From Bin75 sp965223955 (lineage in GTDB: Bacteria; Nitrospirota; Nitrospiria; Nitrospirales; UBA8639): DNA of 64,000 nt. Where the stretch lies: positions 2,108,001 to 2,172,000 of the forward strand of contig OZ245029.1 of the NCBI GenBank assembly GCA_965223955.1, given 5' to 3'. This document shows, piece by piece, positions 53,817-62,785 of this stretch. Below the pieces are notes generated by a model. It made no database searches. It was not told where the DNA came from and saw nothing but the letters and a program-made list of their open reading frames with translations. Position 1 is the stretch's first letter, and each line of letters begins with the position of its first letter. The translations under genes and the position numbers were made by a program.

Positions 53817-53915
53817 AGTAGGTCGGATTAGCCTTGCGTAATCCGACAGGTTCCGTGCTCGTCGAACAGCGAAGATGTTGGGTTACGCCTTCGGCTAACC
53901 CAACCTACGGGACTA
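53817..53915. repeat. REP-like paired palindromes
   Basis: Two palindromes, GTCGGATTA...TAATCCGAC (53824-53851) and TGGGTTA...TAACCCA (53879-53905), with GTAGGT and ACCTAC at the outer ends. This is the layout of paired REP elements. No RAYT transposase gene was seen in the window. Confidence 0.6.
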
Positions 53916-53965
53916 CAATCCCCGACATCCTTCATCATGGATCATTTGCACGAGAAAGTATCGCA

Positions 53966-54034
53966 TTGCTATTGTTGCTATAACATTGCTATTATAAGAT
54001 GTAATATTGCTATATTGAGCTATGTTTTCGCTAT
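53966..54034. repeat. Helically phased GCTAT array
   Basis: GCTAT starts at 53968, 53977, 53988, 54009, 54019 and 54030, i.e. spacings 9, 11, 21, 10 and 11 bases, all near multiples of one helical turn; the vacant position near 53998 has a degenerate match (AGATG). The four complete copies are preceded by TT. The array is AT-rich in a GC-rich neighbourhood. Confidence 0.65.
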
Positions 54035-54061
54035 TTTCTGCAAGGCGTGTTATGGGAAGGT

Positions 54062-54140
54062 AGCTCTACAAAGACACTGGATCCCCGATCAAGCCTGTCC
54101 TCGACGTTTGTAATCGGGGATCGGGGATGACAGAGGAAAA
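54062..54140. repeat. Intergenic hairpin repeat, GGATCCCCGAT...ATCGGGGATC
   Basis: The stem GGATCCCCGAT with ATCGGGGATC, loop of about 24 bases, is followed by GGGGATGACAG. Related to the repeats at 53688 and 61113. Confidence 0.5.
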
Positions 54141-54245
54141 AGCAGATAGTTCCTTCGCGTTGCTCAGGACAAGCGCTACGCTTGGAATGACAGCTTCGGG
54201 CTATTTCGCATCAAATCAGGGGGGAGAAAAACGAGTAGGGAGAAA

Positions 54246-55232
54246 TCAGGAGGAAGGGGGGGCGATTTTCAGGATGGTTCCGCCCTCACCAACGGCCCAT
54301 CCGACGTTGGGAATAGGAAAGGATAACCCGTAAAAGCTGAACGGTTCCGGGAGTTCCGGCTCGTCCCACGTGAAGCCGGCGTCAGTGGTTTTGAGGAACG
54401 CGCCACGCTCTCCAATGATCCAACCGGCACGAAACCCGGCAAACTGGACTTTCAAAAAATCCGGTGGTCTGATACAGGGAGACCCGCACGGAAGGGTGCG
54501 GTCAACCCATTTTTTCCCACTGGTAATCGTTTGAAAAATCGCACCCTGGGATCCGACGACCCACCCGCCTTCGGCATCCGTAAAGTACAGATCGAAGAAC
54601 GTCGTGGCACTACCGGTCGCCTGCTGAATCCAGTTTTGCCCTCCGTCCTGCGTGACGAGGATCGTACCGATCGCGCCGACCGCCCACCCGTTTTGTGTAT
54701 CGATGAACTGCACCCCGAACAAATCAACAGAAGTCGAACTGCTTTGATCCTCCCAGGTCACGCCGCCGTCCACGGTTCGCAGGATGGTTCCCCGGTTTCC
54801 GACGATCCAGCCCTGCAAGGGGTCCAGGAAATACACGTCAAAAAGTGTGACACCAACTCCGGCAACCTGACGGCGCCACGTTTTCCCGTGATCGTTCGTA
54901 TGCAGAATGGTTCCGTTCTGTCCGACGATCCAGCCGTGTTGAGCATCCGTAAAATAGATGCTCGTCAGCAGGGCCGCCGTGCGACGAGTCACCGCCTGCC
55001 ACGTTGCCCCCGCGTCCTCCGTTTTCAAGACCGTTCCCCCGGCCCCAACGGCCCAGCCGTGTTGCGCGCTCACGAAAAAAGTGCCGAGAAGCGTGGACTT
55101 GGTTCCACTGTTCTGAATGGTCGAGACGACGTTCTCTCCGGCTTCGACCTGACCGGCAAAGCCCAGGAGACAGAACAATGCCAGCACCATCAACCGAAGT
55201 AGCGTACGAAAAGAGAAAAAAACGACTTTCAC
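54246..55232 (-). CDS. YCF48-like beta-propeller protein
   Basis: 328 aa with a signal peptide (LRLMVLALFCLLGFAGQVEA). Seven YCF48-type blades repeat the pattern GWAVGxxGTILxTxDGGxTW (AQHGWAVGAGGTVLKTEDAG, GWIVGQNGTILHTNDHGKTW, GWIVGNRGTILRTVDGGVTW, NGWAVGAIGTILVTQDGGQNW). Its start overlaps the stop of the IPT/TIG gene (ATGA), so the two proteins are likely to be made together. Function unknown; possibly an envelope assembly factor. Confidence 0.85.
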   Translation of the reverse strand: MKVVFFSFRTLLRLMVLALFCLLGFAGQVEAGENVVSTIQNSGTKSTLLGTFFVSAQHGWAVGAGGTVLKTEDAGATWQAVTRRTAALLTSIYFTDAQHGWIVGQNGTILHTNDHGKTWRRQVAGVGVTLFDVYFLDPLQGWIVGNRGTILRTVDGGVTWEDQSSSTSVDLFGVQFIDTQNGWAVGAIGTILVTQDGGQNWIQQATGSATTFFDLYFTDAEGGWVVGSQGAIFQTITSGKKWVDRTLPCGSPCIRPPDFLKVQFAGFRAGWIIGERGAFLKTTDAGFTWDEPELPEPFSFYGLSFPIPNVGWAVGEGGTILKIAPPSS

Positions 55233-56887
55233 GGTGCCTGATCAGTTCTCCAGTTCTCTTGCGTGTAATCGTAGAAATATTCTTTATGCGGCAATCCCCG
55301 TGGGAGAATCTTGAATTCGCCCGCCACGGCACTCAGCCACTGCTTCCGGGAACAACACCGGCCATTCTTAAGTAAATCCCAGGACCCGCGACGCACGACG
55401 ATTTCCCCTTTGGTGGGGTCCACGTAAAACCCTTCGGGATGCCCGAACCCGAACACGTGCCGCCTGGGCACTTGAATCCTGATTTCCTGATCCGCCCAGG
55501 AAACGACGACGGCCGCGACCCCATTCACCAGAACTTCCGTTCGTGAGACGTCCGGACCCAGACGATAGTTTTTCCAATCATGGGCTTCGGCATTCAATTC
55601 CAACCGCGTCGCCTCCGCGATTTTCAGGAATTCGCCGAACCCCTCGCCTTTCAGCGTCACGATTTCATCGATCCCGGCTTCAATCGGTGAATAGGAGGTC
55701 ACCTTCGGCGTCTTCACGGTAAACGAGCCTACTTCAAAGGCCATCACGTCCTGTTTGGCACAACAGGTCCCGTCGGGCTTGGGAATGGTGGCTCCCCGTT
55801 TCACGACAACGGAGCCGGACTTGGCGCTATAGGGCACCCACACGTTGATTTCTTTATCCTGCCACCGGTGAATAATAGCGGGTACTCCGCCGATTTCCAC
55901 CCGGTTTTGGCCCGGATTGAAATCAAACGCGTACGCCGTACTCCCCGATTCGGAGAACACCCCGAAATTTTCCCCTTTAATGTAGACCAGGGTGCCGATG
56001 GGGCCCTCAGCAGGGAACAATCGTTCGAATTGGGGTTCGACTAATTCGAATTGTCCCAAGTCCCTCGTACGACCATTGTGTTGAAACGTCACAGGCCCGC
56101 TGACGGCGTTTAACGGTACATGGACCACGATGGTGCGCAGAGACCATTTCGAGATCATCACCGGTTTGCCCCCGATAGAAATCGCGTCCTGCGGCCCTTT
56201 GGCCTCGCCGAACCGTTGTCCGCTCAGCACGATCTTGGTCCCGATGGGTCCCTTATTCGGAGAGAACGAAATACTGGGAATAAGGGAAATGGGCACGGGC
56301 TTACTCTCGGCATACGCGACCGGCGCACAGCAGGACCCATCCGGCAACGGATCGGAAGAAGCGAGTTGCACAACCACGTCACCGGACTCGGCATTGGCCG
56401 GAATCTTGACTTCGATCTTCGCAGGCCGCCATTTCCGGATTTCCGCCAGGATGCCGTTGACCAGCACCCGGTTCACGCCGAACATGGTATTGGGATCACG
56501 AGACCCTGCCGTGTTGCCGAAATGCTCACCCTGGATCGTGAGCACCGATCCGGGTTCCGCTTCGGGCGGGACCAGCTTGGTAATCTTCACCCGTTGAATG
56601 GTAAACCGGCCTGCGACCGTGGTTCCTTGCGGTCCTGAAACCGTGACGTCGCCACTCTTGGCGTCCAGCGGCACCTTGACCATCACCAGGTCCGGCTCCC
56701 AGAGTTGAATCAACGCGGGCACGCCGTTAAATTCCACTCGATTCTCCGCGGTTGAAACAAACTCTCCGAATGTTGGCCCGCCAATCGTCACCGTGGCTCC
56801 AGGAGGCCCCGAATCCGGAAACAATTCAGCCTGGGCAAAGGACGCCGTTGTAAAGATACTCAGTAAAGCAAGAAACACGTGTCTCAT
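55229..56887 (-). CDS. Exported IPT/TIG-domain protein
   Basis: 552 aa, signal peptide MRHVFLALLSIFTTASFAQA. It is built from about five IPT/TIG (Ig-like) modules, each with the pattern P-x-GxxG-T-x-V-x-I-x-G-x-x-F-G (SGPPGATVTIGGPTFGEF, EAEPGSVLTIQGEHFGNT, KGPIGTKIVLSGQRFGEA, EGPIGTLVYIKGENFGVF, EAGIDEIVTLKGEGFGEF) and conserved I-x-x-W-x-x-x-x-I/V. Cysteine pairs in SCCAP, TCCAK and RCCSRK repeat between modules. It probably acts in the envelope or on the surface with the downstream YCF48-like protein. Confidence 0.85.
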   Translation of the reverse strand: MRHVFLALLSIFTTASFAQAELFPDSGPPGATVTIGGPTFGEFVSTAENRVEFNGVPALIQLWEPDLVMVKVPLDAKSGDVTVSGPQGTTVAGRFTIQRVKITKLVPPEAEPGSVLTIQGEHFGNTAGSRDPNTMFGVNRVLVNGILAEIRKWRPAKIEVKIPANAESGDVVVQLASSDPLPDGSCCAPVAYAESKPVPISLIPSISFSPNKGPIGTKIVLSGQRFGEAKGPQDAISIGGKPVMISKWSLRTIVVHVPLNAVSGPVTFQHNGRTRDLGQFELVEPQFERLFPAEGPIGTLVYIKGENFGVFSESGSTAYAFDFNPGQNRVEIGGVPAIIHRWQDKEINVWVPYSAKSGSVVVKRGATIPKPDGTCCAKQDVMAFEVGSFTVKTPKVTSYSPIEAGIDEIVTLKGEGFGEFLKIAEATRLELNAEAHDWKNYRLGPDVSRTEVLVNGVAAVVVSWADQEIRIQVPRRHVFGFGHPEGFYVDPTKGEIVVRRGSWDLLKNGRCCSRKQWLSAVAGEFKILPRGLPHKEYFYDYTQENWRTDQAP

Positions 56888-56910
56888 ACCGCAATTACCC
56901 TTTCCATGAT

Positions 56911-56985
56911 CAGAACTGATATTTCATGTTGAGGCTCACACCCCAGAATTGAATGTCATCCGTCATCACATTGTACCGCATCCAT
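56911..56985 (-). pseudogene. 3' remnant of an outer-membrane protein paralog
   Basis: Only the last 23 codons are left: MRYNVMTDDIQFWGVSLNM then KYQF and a stop. This is almost the same as the end of the paralogs at 57475, 58676 and 61396. Upstream there is no match to the rest of the gene; instead a dispersed repeat follows. It marks a further array member lost by deletion. Confidence 0.85.
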
Positions 56986-56987
56986 GC

Positions 56988-57262
56988 ACTGTATGTGTTC
57001 ACGCATTCGTTATGAACTTCCACCGCTTCCTTCTGTTCCCCAGTTCCCCTCCTTTGCCTGCCCTGAGCGAAGTCGAAGGGTAAGGAGGGGTGAGGGGAGG
57101 TAGAGACTATGACTAGGAGGGCGAAACTTTATACTCCATGGATGGTTGGCTCTACTCCACCCTTCCCTCCCCTTACAAAGGGGAGGAAAAAGACGTCCAT
57201 TATGTCCTGGCCTCCCGCTTGCAGTCAGCCCCTTATTCTCTCAACGAATGAATACTTGCGAC
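56988..57262. repeat. ~275-bp intergenic repeat, copy 1
   Basis: It starts CTGTATGTGTTCA, contains the palindrome arm CCCCTCCTT ... AAGGAGGGG, GCTCTAC and ACCCTTCCCTCCCCTTAC, and ends CTCTCAACGAATGA. The same order recurs at 59849-61110 with an IS element in the middle. Here the palindrome loop holds 27 bases (CCTGAGCGAAGTCGAAGGG). No gene in the rest of the 56888-57474 gap. Confidence 0.7.
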
Positions 57263-57330
57263 TCTTTCTCTAAGGAGAATTGTAGCACCTTTTCCTGACG
57301 CATTAGGCATTTCCCGTGGCTGGAAACGGG

Positions 57331-57364
57331 AAGTGGCTGCGCCACAAAACTGACGCAGCCACTT
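57331..57364. repeat. Perfect 11-base inverted repeat
   Basis: AAGTGGCTGCG and CGCAGCCACTT with a 12-base loop, 110 bases downstream of the OMP stop at 57475 (- strand). It may be a transcription terminator or attenuator, without a U tract. Confidence 0.5.
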
Positions 57365-57474
57365 TATAACGAGGCACTTTTTGCCGTCAACCGGCGGCAA
57401 TGGTTAAGACAAAACTTAGGTCAACCGAAAAACCGTCGAGAATACAGTGCTTCCGACCGTCGTATCGATGCTCG

Positions 57475-58416
57475 TCAGAACTGATACTTCATGTTGAGGC
57501 TCACGCCCCAGAATTGAATGCCATCCGTCACCACGTGGTATCGCACTCGAGTGCCACGGCCAAGGGTGGAGTCGTGACTGCGGAGTTGATCCCATTCTTC
57601 ACTATCTTGAAATTCCCCGAAATCCGCCCACCGGAACTTGAGCCCGATACTCACTGGCTCACTGACCTGATAATCCACCCCGGCAATCAACTGATAGCCG
57701 AACAGCGTATCCGAGAGCCTGGCCCTGCCGACCGTGGTCGCGCCCGCAAGCCTCTCTTGATGTATCCTTTTTTCATCTGCTGGAACATATGCGATGTAGG
57801 CCTTAATGTCGTCAGGGTCATCACTCCGTTTCCACCTGCTAAAATAATCAAGGGATACGTGAGCAACACCCACTCCTAGCCCCAGGTACGGCGTAAGCTT
57901 CGAGTCCGAGCGGAAGTCATAGTACAGGTTGGCGAAAAAATTGTGTGACAACACGTCATCGACCCCGGCAATCGCCTCTTCGAGTTCGGCATCGTGCTCA
58001 GCAATACCGCTGGGAGTATCGTCGTAGATCGTTTTGTCGGATTTGTCATCATGAGGGGCAGTACGATAGAAGTATTCCCCCTCGACTCTGAAGCCCCCCA
58101 GGCGATACCCCAGAGCCAACCCCGCCAATACCCCGGCACCTCCATCAATGGCGTTCGTCCAACTGTCTCCTTTACTCTTATCAGTATGGACACACTTATG
58201 ATCCCTTTGGTCCACACCGTACCCCTTTGGATTGTAGGACAGGTCGCACGTGCTGCCTAAATCATTGTCCCTCCCGTTCACGTCCATGCCCGGAGCCACC
58301 GCGATGCCCAAGTCCATCCCCATGTACCATCCGTCCTTGGCCCATACCGGTCCGGAGGACACAACCAACGTCATGACCAGCAGTACAAGTAAAAATGTTA
58401 CCCGCATGTTTTGCAT
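57475..58416 (-). CDS. Outer-membrane beta-barrel protein, paralog 2
   Basis: 313 aa with a signal peptide (FLLVLLVMTLVVSSGPVWA). Barrel-like strands alternate (GWYMGMDLGIAVAPGMD, FRVEGEYFYRT, FFANLYYDFRSDSKLTPYLG, LSDTLFGYQLIAGVDYQVSE, SIGLKFRWADFGEF) and the end is QFWGVSLNMKYQF with the typical terminal phenylalanine. It resembles small OmpW/OmpA-barrel type porins but I cannot assign a family name. The two cysteines near residues 55-75 (CDLSYN; HKCVH) may form a disulfide. ATG 58416 or four codons later. Array member with 58676, 61396, 56911 and 27564. Confidence 0.8.
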   Translation of the reverse strand: MQNMRVTFLLVLLVMTLVVSSGPVWAKDGWYMGMDLGIAVAPGMDVNGRDNDLGSTCDLSYNPKGYGVDQRDHKCVHTDKSKGDSWTNAIDGGAGVLAGLALGYRLGGFRVEGEYFYRTAPHDDKSDKTIYDDTPSGIAEHDAELEEAIAGVDDVLSHNFFANLYYDFRSDSKLTPYLGLGVGVAHVSLDYFSRWKRSDDPDDIKAYIAYVPADEKRIHQERLAGATTVGRARLSDTLFGYQLIAGVDYQVSEPVSIGLKFRWADFGEFQDSEEWDQLRSHDSTLGRGTRVRYHVVTDGIQFWGVSLNMKYQF

Positions 58417-58599
58417 GTTTTACCATCCTGGGTACGAACTATGTCCTAAAAGGGTTTTGCGCAATGGCACCCCCTCTGCCCATAGGGCAGAAGCACGACT
58501 TCCTTCTTGTGCCTTTTTCCAGCCACATCTCATGCGGCTGTCACAGAAATGACGAAACCACTTTATTTAACGAGGCACTTTTTGCCGTCAACCAACGGC

Positions 58600-58675
58600 G
58601 ATGGTTAGGCCGAGGTTTCGGTCAAGCAAGAAACCGTCGAGAACGCAGCGTTTCCGTCTGTTGTGTCGTTACCGG
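58600..58675. repeat. Duplicated 3' flank shared by the OMP paralogs
   Basis: Directly after the stop of each OMP copy (- strand) is a conserved segment: here, and at 57400-57474 and 61310-61395. It is related to the last codons of the HEAT-repeat gene at 62786 (which reads RNAASATIAR there). The matches decay with distance from the stop. This suggests the duplicated unit had its joint in the HEAT gene 3' end. Confidence 0.55.
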
Positions 58676-59617
58676 TCAGAACTGGTACTTCATGTTGAGG
58701 CTCACGCCCCAGAATTGAATGTCATCCGTCACTATTCCGTACCGCACCCGCGGGCTACCCGCTTCCGGTCCAATCGCGGAGTCGTGACTGCGAAGCTGAT
58801 CCCACTCTCGCCCATCCTCGAATTCACCGAAATCCGCCCACCGGAACTTGAGCCCGATGCTCACCGGTTCAGTGACTCGGTAATCCACCCCAGCGATCAC
58901 CTGATACCCGAACAGCGAATCCGAAAGCTTGGCCCTGCCGATGCTGGTCGTACCGGCGAGCTGCTGGTTCAGACGCTCACGATTTGCCAACTCTTGGCCT
59001 TCAGCATCGGCCTTATCGAAGGTAGGGATGAGGTCGGGATCAGAATTCCTCGTCCATCGGTTATAGAAATCCAGAGAAACCTGCGCAAACCCGACTCCAA
59101 ACCCCAGGTACGGGGTAAACTTCGAGTCCGAGTGGTAGTCGTAGTACAGGTTGGCGAAGAAGTTGTGTGACAGCACGTCATCGACCCCGCCTTCGCTGAC
59201 TAGAAGTTCTGCTCTCTTCCCCTGAATATTCCCCGGTATGGGGGACAAGTCATCATACGTCGTGCTTCGATAGAAATATTCCCCCTCGACCCTGAAGTTC
59301 CCCATCCGATACCCCAAGGCCGCACCCGCCAAAAGCCCGGTGCCTCCATCAAACATCTGAGGCCAAGAGGCAGAGTCTCTATCATATGGGGCACAATCTC
59401 TATCTGACCCCGTCGGCACCAGATAATCCCCTGATCCGTCATTATTAATCCACTTGTCGCATGTAGTGCCGACATCCGTATCCCAGGCCTCTATATCCAT
59501 TTCCGGCGCCACCGCGATGCCCAATTCCCCTCCTACATAAAATCCGTCCTTGGCGAAAACCTGGCCTGAGGAAAGCGCCAACCCCATGACCAGCAGCACA
59601 AATAAGATTTTTTTCAT
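58676..59617 (-). CDS. Outer-membrane beta-barrel protein, paralog 3
   Basis: 313 aa, signal peptide LFVLLVMGLALSSGQVFA. Same plan as paralog 2: GFYVGGELGIAVAPEMDI at the N-terminus, DGGTGLLAGAALGYRMGNF, FRVEGEYFYRS, FFANLYYDYHSDSKFTPYLG, LSDSLFGYQVIAGVDYRVTE, and QFWGVSLNMKYQF. A good AGAGGTGA site lies 5 to 8 bases before the ATG. Two cysteines in the N-terminal loop (CDKWI; RDCAPYD). Intact. Differences from paralog 2 are concentrated in the long surface loops, as expected of surface-exposed porin-like proteins. Confidence 0.82.
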   Translation of the reverse strand: MKKILFVLLVMGLALSSGQVFAKDGFYVGGELGIAVAPEMDIEAWDTDVGTTCDKWINNDGSGDYLVPTGSDRDCAPYDRDSASWPQMFDGGTGLLAGAALGYRMGNFRVEGEYFYRSTTYDDLSPIPGNIQGKRAELLVSEGGVDDVLSHNFFANLYYDYHSDSKFTPYLGFGVGFAQVSLDFYNRWTRNSDPDLIPTFDKADAEGQELANRERLNQQLAGTTSIGRAKLSDSLFGYQVIAGVDYRVTEPVSIGLKFRWADFGEFEDGREWDQLRSHDSAIGPEAGSPRVRYGIVTDDIQFWGVSLNMKYQF

Positions 59618-59903
59618 GATGTCACCTCTTTTTTTATAAATATCACTGCATGCTTTGGGTTTAGCTATCTTCTAGTGCAGCAGATTTTATCGCAGGCTAT
59701 TTTTGTCGTCAATAAGTGACGCTTGTTCAGAACGTGTGAGATCGGTAGGTCGAGAGCGACCCAGGATGGCTCAGTTGTGACTCGCACTCGAAGAGATGAA
59801 AAGGGCATGATTGAGAGCCATTTTCGTATCAAGGACTCTTTCTGTCATCCCTGTATGTGTTCAGTAATTCATTGACAATTCTCGCCCCGTCTTTCCCCTC
59901 CTT

Positions 59904-60928
59904 TGTTGTACTGTCCCGTGTGATTCCCTAGACTCTTCTGCTATCATGCGTGGCATCGACTATGTCCACCAGAGGAGGACCCATGGACATCAAACTGCAT
60001 AAGTTAGCTCGCACGACTCCCGCCACCCGCCGCTACATCCAGACCGCCCCCAAAAGCGCCGCGACCTTGGCCCGCGAACTCGGCGTCGCTGTGACCACCA
60101 TCTATAAATGGAAGCGCGCCGGCCGGGTCCACGATGGCTCCCATGTCCGGCACCAGCTCCATGCCAGTACCTCCCCCGAGCAGGAAGCCCTTATCGCCGA
60201 ATTGCGCACCCAATTGCGGTTGTCCCTCGACGATGTCACGGAGGTCCTGAACCGCTGCAGTGCGACGCCCTTGAGTCGGAGCGCGATCCATCGCTGCTTG
60301 GTGCGGCTGGGCGTCGCGCGGTTGCCCCCCGCCTCCCCCGACGCGCCGCCGGTGGGGCGGTTCGCGGCCACCCCCTGCGGCTACATTCATCTGGATCTGA
60401 AAGTGTTAAGCAAATGACAGAAGCAACCCAGTTATGTGTTCGTGGCCATTGACCGCGCCACCCGCTATGTCTGGGTCAAGGTGCTGGCCCGGCGGACGGC
60501 CGCCACGGTGACGCAGGCCGTCGAAGAATTCCTGGCCGCGTTTCCGCACAAAGTGCACACCATCTTGACCGATAATGATGGCGCGTTTACCGATCGGTTT
60601 GCCGTGCACAAGCAAGGCAAACCGGCGGGCCAGCCGAGCGGCACGCATCGCCTGGCTCACGTGTGCCGGGCGCATGGGATCACTCATCGCCTGATCCGGC
60701 CCTATCATCCGCAGACCAATGGCATGGTGGAACGCTTTAACCGGCGGCTGAGTGACGCGTTACAGAGCCAGCCCCCGCTCCGGGCCCATTGCAGCAATCG
60801 GTTTCGGAGTCACGCCGAGCGGAACGCCTTTATCACCCGGGTGGTGGACAATTACAATCGCACCCGGTTAAGGTGCCTCAACTATCAGGCCCCTTTGCAC
60901 TTGTTACAGAATCTCACGGGACACAACA
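59904..60928 (+). mobile_element. IS481-type insertion sequence (1025 bp)
   Basis: The left end starts TGTTGTACTGTCCCGTG and the right end, read inward, TGTTGTGTCCCGTG, giving terminal inverted repeats with a 2-3-base gap. Flanking CTT on each side may be a 3-base target duplication. The target is the loop of a palindromic repeat. Confidence 0.82.
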
Positions 60929-60936
60929 CTTTGTAA
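59983..60936 (+). pseudogene. IS481-type transposase with in-frame stop
   Basis: The N-terminal part (RRYIQTAPKSAATLAREL, VTTIYKWKRAGRVHDGS) is the helix-turn-helix region; the DDE residues are D in IHLDLKVL, D in LTDNDGAFT and E in NGMVERFNRRL. A TGA at 60415-60417 interrupts it after LSK, but the same frame goes on (QPSYVFVAIDRATRYVWV). The ATG at 59983 has a perfect AGGAGG. The last codons leave the IS end, and the stop TAA at 60934 lies in target DNA. Inactive unless the stop is suppressed. Confidence 0.87.
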
Positions 60937-61112
60937 GGAGGGGCGAGGGAAGGTAGAGTCCGTGACCAGGATGGCGAACCCCGTGCTCCATGGACGGGTG
61001 GCTCTACCCCACCTACCCTCCCCTTACAAAGGGGAGGAAAACGACGGCCCTTCTTTCTTGGTTCCCTGGGCAGCCCCTCATTCTGTCAACGAATGACTGA
61101 ACCTTTACAATC

Positions 61113-61245
61113 CCCGACCATAAGAACTGGATCCCCGCTAACACCTGCGGGGACGGATCCAGGGATTTTTTATTTCCAAGCCGGTCAAAAAAACGTTGGG
61201 GCAAAGAAAGACCCTGGATTCCCGCGTGCGCGGGAATGACAGAAG
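61113..61245. repeat. Intergenic hairpin repeats
   Basis: Hairpin GGATCCCCGC-taacacct-GCGGGG-acGGATCC (61127-61160), followed by a T run (GGGATTTTTTATTT) that resembles a terminator in the + direction, and then CTGGATTCCCGCG with CGCGGGAATGACAG (61212-61240). Same modules as at 53688 and 54062. Confidence 0.55.
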
Positions 61246-61299
61246 GAGAAAAACTGGCATGACGAATTCGGGATGTCGTTGGCTTTTTCCATACCAACG

Positions 61300-61395
61300 A
61301 CGCGCCCAGCCGGCGGCGAATGGTTATGGCGCGGTTCCGGCTGAGCGAGCAATCGTTGCGGAAGCGGCGTTTCTGACCGTTCCAATCGTTGCCGG
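61300..61395 (-). pseudogene. 3' fragment related to the HEAT-repeat gene
   Basis: Just after the OMP stop, the - strand reads VRNAASATIARSAGTAP and a stop, almost the same as the end of the HEAT protein (VRNAASATIARLSGITP) encoded at 62786-62850. No further HEAT-like residues precede it, since the OMP gene lies immediately upstream. It is the footprint of a duplication joint, not a gene. Confidence 0.6.
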
Positions 61396-62365
61396 TCAGA
61401 ACTGATACTTCATATTGAGGCTGACGCCCCAGAATTGAATGTCATCCGTTCTGATATAGTAGGTCACGGGCCTTTTTGGATCCCCGGATTCGGACGCATG
61501 GCTACGGAGGTTCGTATATTCCGAGTCGTCCTCGAATTCCCCGAACATGGCGTACCGGAACTTGAGCCCGATCGTGAGCGGCTCGCTCACTTGATAATCC
61601 ACACCGGCCAACGCCTGAAACCCGAGCAGCGTATCGGTCATGGTAGCCTCGTCATTCGACAACAAGCCCCCTAGTCTGTTATTGTACTCCCGAGCATCTT
61701 GTGCGCTTCCGTTGTCGAGATAGGCTGCCTTGATAGCCGTAATCTGACTGCCGTCTGGGTTGCGATGCCACCGCGTTCGGTATTGGACTGACACCTGGGC
61801 GAGACCGATGCCACCCCCCACATATGGGGTAAACTTCGAGTCCGTGCGGTAATCGTAATACAGGTTGGCAAAGAAGTTGTGCGACATCAGATTATCGACG
61901 GCATCCTCGACGCCATCGAGGTATTGCCTAGTAGTATGAATAGTATCGCTAGGTTTCCAGCCGGCAAAGTCGGGTTCAGCCGTGCTACCATACCGGGCGC
62001 CGCGATAGAAATATTCACCCTCGAGCCTGAAGCTGCCCAGGCGATACCCCACGGCCAATCCCGCCAGAATCCCCGAGCCGCCATCAAACGACTCCTTCGC
62101 GGGCCCCCACTACTGCGGAGCCCCGTCTCCACAGTAGTTTGAAGCCGGACGGCTCCGGGAAGATATGCGTGTCGCATAGGACGCCCTGGAAACCAGTCGG
62201 CGCCTCGTCCGTGGTCCAATCATCGAATCCCCCGGTCTGCACGTCCATGTCCGGGGCCATGGCCACGCCTAGATCCATCCCCAGGTACAACCCGTCCTTG
62301 GCCCATACCGGACCGGCGGAAAGCAGCAACCCGGTGACCAACAGCACAAAGAAGAAGTTTTTCAT
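61396..62365 (-). pseudogene. Outer-membrane beta-barrel protein, paralog 4, broken
   Basis: The N-terminal part (signal LLVTGLLLSAGPVWA, GLYLGMDLGVAMAPDMDV) is in one frame from 62365; the rest (SFDGGSGILAGLAVGYRLGSF, FRLEGEYFYRG, FFANLYYDYRTDSKFTPYVG, QFWGVSLNMKYQF) is in another. The shift lies near 62132-62136 (after GFK), and a second lesion, a TAG in CAG TAG TGG (62110-62112), is also present. Two separate defects make true decay more likely than a read error. It shares the plan of paralogs 2 and 3. Confidence 0.82.
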
Positions 62366-62785
62366 GATGTCACCCTTCTTTTATTCATCATATTATTTCC
62401 GCATGCTTTGGCCTAATCTAATGGATGTTTTTGACTACCATAATATGTAGTGCAAGGGAGTTTACGGGAAACCGATTTTACTGTCAATAAGCGGCACTTA
62501 TTCAGTACATATAGGACCGATAGGGCAAGCCCCCCAGATCGCAGGGTTGCGACCCGCACTCGAATGCAGGCACATGCCTGATGGCGCAATCTTGTCGGCG
62601 GCCTCTCCGCAGTTGTAGCGGCGGCATCTCATGCCGCTTGCAGAAGCCACCAAGAGAAGAGAGCGCGATAAGAGCGCGGCGGCTACACATGCAAAGGCAG
62701 CAGATTCTTCACTTCGTTCAGAATGACACATTCGGGGTGTAGCCGGCTATTTTCATACAACACGGGACCACCCGGCAGGGGATGG
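62366..62785. other. 420-base gap with palindrome, no gene
   Basis: Contains the CATCTCATG palindrome (62616-62637), the dispersed GAATGACACATTCGGGG repeat (62720), and AT-rich leader DNA next to paralog 4. No gene is apparent. Confidence 0.55.

Larger units (their letters stand above)
53644..54245. other. 602-base intergenic region made of repeats
   Basis: No credible gene. It holds several inverted repeats and a phased array listed separately; a rho-independent terminator for rsmE is not evident, although the first hairpin (53698-53723) could serve. Confidence 0.6.
59849..61110. repeat. Intergenic repeat, copy 2, interrupted by an IS
   Basis: Copy 2 of the repeat at 56988: CTGTATGTGTTCA at 59849, CCCCTCCTT up to 59903, then after the IS the second arm TTTGTAAGGAGGGG at 60930, GCTCTACCCC, CTCCCCTTACAAAGG, and CTGTCAACGAATGA at 61083-61096. 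Without the IS the centre would read CCCCTCCTT-TGT-AAGGAGGGG, a perfect palindrome. Confidence 0.7.
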
